In this document: positions 10,589 to 20,728 of the stretch, piece after piece
How positions within the stretch are numbered: position 1 is the stretch's first letter
Layout of the letters: each line of letters begins with the position of its first letter
DNA from: Primula veris
Taxonomy: Eukaryota > Streptophyta > Magnoliopsida > Ericales > Primulaceae
Reading direction: 5' to 3'
Length of the DNA: 64,000 nt
NCBI GenBank assembly: GCA_963682055.1
Contig: OY821740.1
Coordinates: forward strand, 42,552,795-42,616,794
Notes under the pieces: generated by a model
What the model was told of the DNA's origin: nothing
The model's database searches: none
The model's input: only the letters and a program-made list of their open reading frames with translations
Position numbers and translations under genes: made by a program

Positions 10589-12547
10589 TTATCGCCACTT
10601 CTTTAGGATGGCTTTCTAGTTGTAAATTGACATATAACTTAATTTACTCTCACAAAACCATGTCGTTTCAGGTCATTGAGTTTTTGTTTCCGAGGGATAA
10701 ACATGCTATGCTGTTTTCATCTTATTTGTTAGAATTTGGTGAAACTTTCCAGTTGGGGTGTATGTTTGATGTTATTTTCCGATGTTCTGTTTCATTTGCT
10801 ATTTGTCTCTCGTTCTGAGAGAATGTTCCAATTCAGGCTTTATATTCCCAAATAAATCTACTAGACCGGGTACCTTAGAATCTATCCTACAACATCCATT
10901 CAACATAACATATCACTAGAGAATAACCTGGTTATGCTAAATCTTGGTGTCTTAGTTTCATGCAAGAGATGCTCATCAGTCAGCAATGTCATGTGATGTT
11001 CCTAGCTTCTCATCCGACTTCGACTGGTTATCAACTTTGAGTTTTGAGTTTAGTTATTGCCAAGATAACAGTTGGTACATTTGTTATTACGAATGGAACT
11101 GTGAATCACGAACAGATCTTAGTACAAAAGATTGTCTTATCTATGTTTTCTTCCTCACTCTCGATTGGTGATATTATCATCTTAGAGTTGATTTCAAGAA
11201 AGTTCTGGTTACCATTAAATAAGCTTCAAGTAGAAGGAAAACTTCCCCCAGAAGTTAAAAATACAGTATAGCTAATACAGAAATTTGTTTACATAAATGG
11301 GATACGGTTGGAAAAGTTGGTTACCAGTATTAAGTTTCACATATTAAGTAGCTGTAAGCATCCACCTGCCACCTCGTTAAGTAGCCGTTCATTTCTGGTT
11401 GAACCAAGTTTTGGATTAATTAGGTTGGAAAATATGGTTTTCCAACCGAAAATGGTCCCTATAAATTTAAATAGAATTCCATTCATTCCCTGTGCTTTCC
11501 ACTGCTAATGATGCCAAGCCTTAAAAATTAAGAAAATTACGTTTTTTTTTCTTATTGGCCTCTATTATGGGTTGAAAAAAGTTGACCCTTTGTTGGTTTT
11601 TTCAATGAATTTTTAGCCCTTTATAATCACTTATGTTGGTGATCTCTAGCTAATTCAGGAGCTGCCTAGGATTTTAGTACCTCATTTAATACTCGTTAAA
11701 ATTTATCCACTTTTTGTTTTTTGCCTAAAAATCATTTTAAAAAAACATGTACCACTAAGCGAAATAGCTAATATGGGTGGGGTCAGGGCCATCCTGTCTG
11801 CTATGATAAAACTATTGATTTGGAAGTTCCTAATATAAGAACCGGAGATAACAATCCATGACTTTTATAAATGCAGGGACAAGTCCTTCATATAAAAATG
11901 TGATCGTATGTTATTTAAAGTGAACTCAAAGGATCAAAAATAATTTTGGTTCAAACTATGATGGTATTAATGTAATTCATCCCAAGTTTGGTGACCAAGT
12001 CAGTGAGAAGAAATGCAACCGGTTTAAAGAATCCCCACCATGTGTGTTAACCGTTAATATGTGAACATCTGTAGCACTGCAAATTCAAACCCATCAAAGC
12101 CTGTGTCGGTTATGGTGTTTTCTTTTGCTACAACACTTTAAATAGTATATAACTAAAATATATTGTATGTTTTTAACACAATATTTCCTAAACTTGAACT
12201 TATCTTTCTCATTAGTTGTTCTAAATGTAGTTGTACATATTCTAAACTGAATATATCTGTTTTCTTGGCCTAATAAGCCAAACACTTTTAACTAGAGTCC
12301 CAAGTGAAGTCTTTTCTTGTTTGGTTAAAAACAAGGCTTTAATTTCTTAAAATCTCCGAGCAAACATACAGCATCCATTTTTTTCCTCATCAGTCTGGTC
12401 CTGTCTTTATGGTATAAGACATTCACCGAGTCTTCTTCTCATCTTATTGTATTTTTCATGTGTAGTATATAGCTGAACTTTCACTAGCCTTCTAACAAAG
12501 TCTTAAATCTTTTTTACAGCCTACTGAAAATTTCACAAATTCCAGTG
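10589..12547. other. Spacer between SMAP-protein gene and F-box gene
   Basis: Both neighbours read rightward. The left part should hold the 3' UTR of the SR-rich gene and the right part the promoter and leader of the F-box gene. A strong acceptor-like TTTTTTACAG just before 12521 suggests that the F-box transcript has a spliced 5' UTR. I find no credible coding exon in between; the small ORFs have no domain. Confidence 0.45.
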
Positions 12548-14474
12548 ATGGTCATAATGTATTGTCTTCTCTTCATATTCGTACCCAAATTCCTATCTCT
12601 AAGTAATGTTGCTGTGAGGTTGTTATCCTACTGTTTCATATCAGGGAAAGCTATGACTTATTCTACTCAATTTTTGGTGCCACTGAAGAAGCAAAAGGCT
12701 TGTTTGGAAACTGAGAAAATGGATGATAAAAATGGATTTTCATTGTTGGATTTGACTGATTTAGCATTGGAATTAATTCTTGAGAGGCTTGACCCAAAAG
12801 CACTAAGTAACATGACTTGTGTTTGTAGCTACTTAAGAGAGAAATGTGTGAGTGATCATCTATGGGGAAGACACATGAGACAGAAATGGGGGAGACTAAT
12901 TGGTGATGCTGCTAAAATGGAATGGCAGTGCCATATCGCCACGAAAAAATCCACCGTTATGATAAACAAAGAACAGAAAATAATGTTTGGGTACGTTCCA
13001 AAATTTTGGCCTTTATTTAAAGATAAGTTAAAAAGCGAGAGTAAGTTTAGTCCTCTATCAGATGACTCAATCATGGCCTGGTATCTTGCTCTTGAAACTG
13101 GCAAGTTCTGGTTCCCAGCTCAAGTGTATAACCGCGAGGTACTTGAATTACTTTTTAACATTTGCAATACTGCTTTAAATTTTGGGGATTTTGAGGCTGA
13201 TGTTGTGTATTTTTTCATAAGGTGCGAAATGGTAACATCGGATTTTCACTATCTTGTTATGATGCTGATCTTGGGTATGATTCTGGTACCGATTCCTTCA
13301 AGGCAAGGTAGGTTGTGATTGATTTAGTTATAGATTAATGTTTGTTATTGTTTCTATTCTCATAATTTTTTCGATTTAGAATAATTTAACATTTTCCGAT
13401 ATTTTTGGAAAGAGAAATTATTGGGTTGGGGGAAATTAAGTTAACACTGCAAGAAAGCATTGTGGCAGATTAGTTTGTAGGACTGATTTAATATAACTTA
13501 TAAGAATTCGGGAACAGATATGTAAAAGTTATATGTTCTGAATCCTATTCTTATGGAAATGGACGATAATAAACAGATGTGTTTTTAAAGAAAATAATAA
13601 TAGTTGGTGTTAATTCAGCACAAATGTTATGATATATTAATGGAAATATTTATTATTTCTTTGGGATTGACAATGTAGGTATTCGCCACAAGGAAGAAGC
13701 ACTATTGAGTATAACGTAGAGTGGGATAGAGTAAGGTCACCAGCTGTTGATACGTCATCCCGTTCTCTTCATACCAGTGGCTTTTTAGATGATCTTTCAC
13801 CAGGAGATCACATTGAGATTCAATGGAGAAGGAATACAGACTTTCCTTATGGTGTCTTTTTAGTCCATCCTCATTTATTATGCATTTTACTCGAAGACTA
13901 AGATGATTATTTAAACATATACGCTGCTATACGATGCAGGGTGGTGGTACGGGGTTGTCTCTCACATGGATTCTTGTGATGGAATCAAAACACACTGTCA
14001 ATGTTGCAATAATGGTGAGATGTCAATTTGATCTTTAACGTACTGGGTTTTCTTGCTGTTATGTGGTATATTTGTTCACAAGAAGTAATCTTCTTTTGTT
14101 ATTTCAGCTATATATTTAACTCAGTCTCAAGTAGAGCAGCTTAATTTCTGAAAGTTGCAGCCAAACAAGCGAAATGTTACACTTTCGCTCTTAACATATC
14201 TTTGATAATAAAAGGAAAAGAAAAGACAAATGTTTAGGCATCCATATAATGATATAATACTGTTTATGCAAATCTTTTGGACGCAGATACTGTGATACTG
14301 GAGTTCAAGCAGTACACCCCAGAGTCGCGATGGAGAAAAACAAAAATAAAGAGAAAAGAACATAGAGAAATCGGCAACAAAGCTGATGGCTTTTATGGAG
14401 GAATTAGAAAAGTATATCGTGATGACGAAATTTCGCTATGGAAGGGTTTGTGGCCTACCCAGGTCTTGGAATAA
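12548..14474 (+). CDS. F-box protein (At2g32560/At2g26850-like family)
   Basis: Exons 12548-13138, 13222-13307, 13679-13851, 13940-14014 and 14287-14474 join in frame to 370 aa. The first 30 residues are hydrophobic ([20 protein letters not shown]), a feature also known in this plant F-box subfamily. Residues 64-110 form the F-box ([16 protein letters not shown], then VCSYLREKC and DHLW), expected to bind Skp1/ASK in an SCF ubiquitin ligase. The C-terminal half ([52 protein letters not shown]) is the conserved region of the subfamily, of unknown substrate. The ATG at 12548 was chosen because it gives the family-like N-terminus; a start at the Met of MDDKNG (residue 58) would still keep the F-box. 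The target protein is unknown. Confidence 0.87.
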
Positions 14475-15223
14475 CACAAGGAGCGGAAGTTCAAATCTGA
14501 AGAGAAAAATTCTATTTTTGGAAATCATGTCCCCTTTGACGTGGCTTAAGTCAGGCTTGAGTTTCACACGGTGTTTTCTTATCAGTTAATTTGCTTGTGA
14601 AATTAGAAATTAAGCACGTATTTCAATATAGATTTTGGAAAGGGGTATATATAATATATATATTTTGTAATCATGAAAAGGTATATATATAAAACTTGAA
14701 TAAACTTCTTTTATTTTGAAGGCGATTGAAACCACTTAGGATTACAGTTCTTATGTGTTTGTTATGCAGAGAGAAGGCACTATATAATGTTATTTCTGAT
14801 TGTGGTGAAGGTTATCCTTTCAATTTCTGTGTTAATATGTTAAATTTTGTGTTAACTCATTTGTGACATCAAAATATTCATAGTATATAAATACTCTGTC
14901 AAAACAAGTACAGAAGTCGAATCATTGTTGTTTCTGAATGCTGTAACCTGCAACTCATTAATTGGAACATACAAATCTGTTAACTTTGCAAGTGCGATTC
15001 CAGTAGACAAAGAAAACAAGAAGATATTATTCACATTATAATTAATAAAAATTTACGATACATGCGAAGCAAAAAGTACAATGAAAACCTTCAAGTATTC
15101 AACCTCCCAAATCCTAACATATACTCCACATTTTGAACATAAACCGAGTTGCATCTTTCAAACAAACTTTTGATCTGGCTCAAAATAAATCTACAAAAAA
15201 TGATGTGGCGGTCATGATAACTA
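14475..15223. other. Convergent 3' ends of F-box and O-fucosyltransferase genes
   Basis: The F-box gene ends from the left and the O-fucosyltransferase gene from the right. The interval is AT-rich with a TATATA-rich patch at about 14645-14695. It probably consists of two 3' UTRs, and no gene is visible. Confidence 0.5.
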
Positions 15224-18200
15224 TCAGCAACTTTCTCCATCTCTTGTATAGACAGGTATTTGCCATACCTTAGTATTTTTCTTTGGATCGTCAGTTAAAC
15301 TCAGATCATTTTCATCTTCCTTCCACGTACGTATAAATGTTTTTGCTCCCATCATGATAAGCCTCTCTACCATAAACAGTTGATAATTATTCTCAATCAC
15401 TGGATCCAAAATACTGCTGTAATTCGATGAATATGCCAACTTATACCTGCAAATATTTTGTCATATTAGAGGATGGCCCATCTAATAAATCACTTCAAAA
15501 CATTGGTTTCCTAAACAAAATTCTACATTATTACAACTACAACTGTTTTCTGATGGAGCATAGAGCGGTAGAGTACTAATTTGCCGTGCAGGACATATTT
15601 TCCTATATTAAAGGCTGCATTCATTTTTACCTGGCTGATAAAGGCGAGAAGAAACCAGGGATCCACTCGTTTGAAGCAATAAAAAGTGTTCGTCCTGGTG
15701 GGACCCATTTTGATATTCTGCAAAGTATAAACTCGGGCCGTGTATCTCTGTCTAGATGGGGTTGTAACGTTCTTAGAACCCCAAATCTATCCTTTCTAAG
15801 TTTTACTTTATCCCCACGACGAACATGAATAGCATCGTAATCGCCAAGGAGTGCCTTAATCTGTGGGTCTGACATTATTAGTTCATGAATCAGATGTTGA
15901 TAAGAAAAAACATAGGGAGACAGCATCTTATTAAATTGTTTGTTTCATTATCAGATCATGGATTTAAGAAAAAAAAAAACTTTGTACTAAGAATAAAAGC
16001 CGAAAGAGGGACTCAAACTACTGCATTGGAGTATATATAAAATTATAAAGCAATGTTTGTGAATCAGGTATAGAGCTTCTTCATAAGAAAATAGTTTGCC
16101 TTCGAAAAGTAGAAATGAATATGGGGCAGAAAGACCTTTTAGATCAAGATTTGCAAGTTAAGAGGCCATTTCAAATCAAAAATAGTAAAAGACTGATCAC
16201 ACACTAATACGATCAACCCGCAATCAAAAACCATAATCAAGTTGTGTAAGTTTCTACTGGAATCAAAATTGGAAAGGTGGAAATAAATTATAAAGTGAAG
16301 GAAAACTTAAAGAGAAAAACAAGCAACGTACCAATGGAGGCCTTTTACTAATTTTTAATCAAAAATAAAATAAAAACAATTAAGGAAATGAAAGAACAAG
16401 AGAAAGAAGGCAAACCTTTTCTGCTGTCTGCCTTAGTTTTTTGGCAGCCATAGAAGGTAGAAACGAATATGGCAACGTAATAGCAGTTCGGTTGTTTCTA
16501 TCCTTGCACTCCATAAACCTGTATATTATTATCATCAATGCTTTTGTTAGATTTCTAAGCAGTAGAAATTAAGATGATGAATACGGAAAAAAATAATCGT
16601 TCTTATATCAATATCAGAGATTACCATGAAAGAGGGCTCGCAGTCCTATTAAGAAGCAACTTATTTGCATATTGCTTTTTTTCTTTTAGATCCAATCGAC
16701 TAATTCCTTGAACATGAGCAATCCCTCTATTCCCCAGTTTCATACTTGTTGACAAAACCTCATGATATCTCTCTGAATTATCCAAAATTACCGGGATAGT
16801 GTTGGATATTAGCTCCATATCATACAATGACTCCATAGCACATAAACTGGCTTCCCACCTAATATAGAATATGAATAAATATCAGGATAAAAACTGCCAG
16901 GTATTTTTTTCTGCAATTACTAGTCAGTTTTACCAAAGGAGAGAAATAGACTATTAACTCAAAATGAAGGGTATTACAATTTATTCTGTTTGGATGGACC
17001 GATTTAGGTCAGTTTATGCTTTTTTGCTCAAAGGTTGGATTTGGTTGTTCAACTTAAAATTGAGTTTTACTGGGTCTTTTACTAGAAAAAGGCTAGAGCT
17101 TTAAGCGATGAAACCAGCTTATGATAAATAAAAAAGATCCAGCGTATTAGCTTCAAAGCTGCAACGAAACAAGCCCTTATTAAGCAATTGGTTAAGCTTA
17201 TAAGTTTTAACAATTAACCACGTGCTGAAAGACGAGAAGACAAAATTTATGTTCTCCAAATTGAGTTCGACGGACTCTTCTGAATGATGGCCACCCATAT
17301 TAGTGAGTTAAATAAAGGTCATGGACTAATAGAAAGACCAAGTACGGTTTGAAATTCTTTTTCTGTACAATTCCAAAGTAACGAAGATTCAAATTGAATT
17401 AATAAGAGTGGACTATTGGTCAACATTCACCGAATGAAAACTAACACCCCCCCCCCCCCCCCCCCCCCCCTCTCTCTCTCTCTCCTCCTCCTCCTCTCCA
17501 CACACACCACCCCCACCACCACTACATAAAAAACCATATATGAGTATAAATAGACTTACTTTTCCTCTGAATTTTCCTTGTCTGGCTGATGAAGTATCCC
17601 TTTTTTGTTATGTACTGGACTGATACACATCCTGTAGGGCATCACAAACGTTCTACAACCATGACATCAGCAAAAGACGTTCAATGCATTTGGGGCGAAG
17701 GAGGTACACACTTGGTAAGAATGCAAAATCAGAAAGTTTTTGTAGCTACTCAGAGCATATCATAGCAGACAAGTCAATCTATTATTAGAATATTACTGTT
17801 TAAGCAAAAACATTATAATCACATATCCAAGTTAGCCTCAAAATATGCCCCCTACCTCAAAAACTAACAAACTCCACAACTTGCTTCACTATAGTAACTC
17901 TATCCTAACATGGATCGATAACTCGGACCCTAAATCTTGAATAACTTTCATTGATAAATAATGTTAGGTTAGCATTTTATAAGTACCATTTGTTGCAAAA
18001 CTCAAAATGTGCTTCTCACGAGGTTTGATAATTGAAAAAAATAGAGAAATTTACCCTAGAAAGATTTCAATCCAATAATGGAAACGAAACCACGTACTTA
18101 CTAAACTTTATTTTTACCACTCCCAGTTCGAACAAAATTATATTTTTTCATCTGCTTTACAATTCTACACAACTATTCTCACCAACTCCAAACACAAACT

Positions 18201-19682
18201 ATAACAGATACCTATAAGAACTACTTTAGTTACACAAAACAGCTGAATTTCCATTAAGTCAAATGAATTCAATTCATAAACACATGCACACACACAAAAC
18301 ATAGTAACATACATACTCCATACGTTCCCCTTTGTTGACGAGGCACTACAGAAAACTGTGCCATTTCACAATGACCAATTTCAAAAGTTATTTGCATAAT
18401 TTTATACCCGTCTCTAAATATGTCTCTAATAATTGATTACTATGAAACTACATGCAACTTTGACTTGTAAGAATTTCATACCTGTATTGCCGAAATGGAA
18501 AATTTCAAAAATTAGTCAAATAGTTTAGCATTTAAACTATACGACTGAATTTTGAAATTTTTGATTTCGTCAATTTAGATATGAGATCTCCGCAAGAAAA
18601 TTTGCACGTGTATTTTCGTAGTGATCAATTATTCAGCGACGGAGTGACTATATAACTACTATTGGAGAACCCCAAATTGGCACGGTTATTTCATAGTGAA
18701 TTCTATCTCTCTATAAGTAAATTTTAAAATAATTTTTTTTAAAAAGACCAAAAGACCAGTCTTGCGAGTTTGCAACCCTGTAAAATAACGCTTTGCTTTG
18801 TGCAACCCCATAATACTAATCCCTCTCCGTCCCTGTGCACCAACAAAGTGGGACGGAGTGAGTATAATAACTACTATCCGAGAATCCCAAAATTGGTACG
18901 GTTATTGTGTAGTGCACCAACGAAGTGGAGACCATGTAGGACAAGACTCGCAACCCCACAATTTACGAAAATGCTATCTTTTCTAGGAACAAATTTTGAA
19001 TAATTTCAAAACAAACGGTCTTGCAACCCTCTAAAATAAGGTTTTGCTTTGTGCAGCACCATAATATTAATCCCGCCCCGCCCGGAGAGAAACTAACAGT
19101 AAGCTAAAAGGGACTCCAACACCCCTCAAATCGAGAAAAAAATTGATCTTTTATCATGCATCTTGATTTTTTATTTTATTATTATTATAGATTTTAGCCT
19201 TTCAACACCACCATAATTACGAGAGAGAAAAACGGTTATAGTTCCGCCCCTGCGTCTCTGAGCACCAACAAAGTGGAATGGTAGGTATGATTGTTATACA
19301 AGATACACAGATAGATAGATAGATACTACCTTTTGAGAAAAATGGCTTCTTCGAGAGCACACCTAAGGCTAGACTCTTGGTGACCCAAACCTTGGCACGT
19401 GCGACAATGCTTACCCGGACAATCTATCCCTTTTCCCCAATACAAATACTTCTCCTCACTTTTATTATTATTATTATTTATGCACCCTCCTCTTCTTTCT
19501 GGGTTTTTGTCCCGAATTACCGAAATACCATTGATGTTGTTATTTTTGTTGTTTATATTTGTGGAGTTGAATGAGGAGGTTATGTATAGAAATGCGAGTG
19601 CTGATATTAATAAGGTTGCTATTAGGGCTTTTATGGATCTGGGTTTTTGTTTATTTGTGTTGCTGGGTTTTAAGATCGCCAT
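15224..19682 (-). CDS. O-fucosyltransferase-family protein (GT65R/plant type)
   Basis: Six exons on the minus strand (19682-19330, 17652-17560, 16858-16625, 16518-16416, 15860-15631, 15446-15224) join to 411 aa. Residues about 19-37 form one hydrophobic segment after a basic N-terminus, as in type II Golgi membrane enzymes. Then come HCRTCQGLGHQESSLRCALE, RTFVMPYRMCISPVHNKKG, FMECKDRNNRTAITLPYSF, IHVRRGDKVKLRKDRFGV (residues 272-289; HxRRGD is the GDP-fucose-binding motif of the fold) and VPPGRTLFIASNEWIPGFF. The C-terminal exon (SSILDPVIENNYQLFMVERL) matches the plant family. It probably acts in the Golgi lumen; the acceptor is unknown. The 5' end of exon 5 was set at ATTAAGGCA because the joined LRQTAEK-IKALLGDY matches the family; the longer ORF upstream is intron. 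Intron 1 (1.68 kb) carries a MITE, a poly-C tract and duplications. Confidence 0.86.
17447..17499 (+). repeat. C24 homopolymer plus (TC)n/(CTC)n tract
   Basis: About 24 consecutive C residues (17447-17470) are followed by a TC run and then CTC triplets. Read on the gene's strand this is a G24 run in intron 2 of the O-fucosyltransferase gene, just downstream of the exon ending at 17560. Homopolymers of this length are often miscounted in assemblies. Confidence 0.9.
18405..18650. mobile_element. Stowaway-like MITE
   Basis: The left end TACCCGTCTCTAAATATG and the inverted right end (TAGTCACTCCGTCGCTGAATA on the opposite strand) are imperfect inverted repeats with TA at the tips. Inside lie TACTATGAAACTACATGCAA and the ATAGTTTAGCATTTAAACTA core shared with the elements at 25957 and 53039. 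It sits in intron 1 of the O-fucosyltransferase gene and lacks coding capacity. Confidence 0.6.
18650..19090 (+). repeat. Diverged direct duplication in intron 1
   Basis: Two blocks recur at an offset of about 215-250 bp. One is ACTACTAT-GAGAA-CCC-AAATTGG-ACGGTTATT (about 18655 and 18871). The other is TTGCAACCCT-TAAAATAA followed by TTTGCTTTGTGCA (about 18769 and 19021). The motif CACCAACAAAGTGG occurs near 18838, 18915 and 19263. The copies are clearly diverged. Confidence 0.55.
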
Positions 19683-20728
19683 TGCAGAGAGATTCTGAGA
19701 GAGATTTAGAAAGAGAGAGAGATTATAAGACAGAGTTATTAATACAGTGTGTTTTTTGGTGAAATTGTTATTTAGCCCTGATTATTCTAAATTGTTTCAA
19801 TTTATGTTTAGATTTGGGGAGACATAAAACATTTTAGTATGTACATAGTTAATGTAAACAGCTGAGCCGAGCCCGGCTAGTTTGGCTCGTTTACTGGACA
19901 TAAAACTCGTTTATTTACAAACAATTTTTAGTCAAGCATGTTTACGAAACAAGTCTAAACACATTTCCAGGCTTGTTTAATATTGTTTCGGACTGAAAAT
20001 TTATTTTTTAATATATATTTTGATAATCGATAATAAAATTAAGTATTTTAAGTTTATATAAAAAAGGGTGTAATTTTAGAAAATTCAATTTTATTATATA
20101 TAGGAAAGAGTGTTTATCGACCGTGTGCATTACGTTTTATAATTACTTACATATACAGGCATAAGCCCAAGTCCGAACACGAGGCCTGTCATTTTGTTTA
20201 GATCCAGTGTAAATAAACGAACATTATTCGAAACTTAAACTATTCAAACACGAGTTTGTTCATATTTTGAACCCTACATTGATCGAAAATGTTGAACCAC
20301 CCTCAAGGCGTTTTATTGGTAAACAACCTTGCATTAATCTATGTCTCTAATGTTCCAGAAGTGTCAAGTTTACAGGAGTCTCGGTGGTCGAATCGAATTT
20401 TTCAAAAACATTTGAATAAACAGAAAGGTTAAAAAAATGCCGAATAAAAATTTGGTATCCAATATATACTAAATAATATGATAATGAAATGAACCTACAC
20501 TGGAGTTCACCATGCAGCCACAGTTTTGTCAGAGGTTTCAATGGGAGGCGCTGGAAGCATGCAATGCTATTGTAATTGAATAACAAAGTAAGCAAAAGAG
20601 AGGAACCAAAGAAACATGTTTTTTTTTTATTAATCCTTTCATTTGAACATTCACACGAAACTTAAATCAATTACATAAAAGTTGAACGCACGACCATCTC
20701 ATAGCTTGTTAAGTATGTATTAAGTGGC
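19683..20728. other. Promoter side of O-fucosyltransferase gene and 3' flank of HMG-CoA lyase gene
   Basis: Both neighbours read leftward. A GA-rich stretch at about 19690-19735 is probably the leader of the O-fucosyltransferase gene. Around 19860-20280 lies repeat-like DNA with AGCCGAGCCCGGCTAGTTTG and, in inverse sense, AAATAAACGAACATTATTCG. This resembles common plant interspersed repeats, but its ends could not be defined. No coding sequence is supported. Confidence 0.4.

Noticed and set aside
15860..15926. Upstream extension of O-fucosyltransferase exon 5 (MLSPYVFSYQHLIHELIMSD)
   Set aside because: A good acceptor (CCCACAG) lies right before ATTAAGGCA, and joining there restores the family sequence in frame; the extra residues are intron.
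16060..16160. Possible extra exon in the O-fucosyltransferase gene (reads DLKGLSAPYSFLLFEGKLFS)
   Set aside because: Including it would break the conserved join between AEK and IKALLGDY, and it has no counterpart in the family.
19377..19762. Plus-strand ORFs over O-fucosyltransferase exon 1
   Set aside because: They are antisense shadows of the real minus-strand exon, low-complexity Leu/Phe/Ile-rich with no domain.
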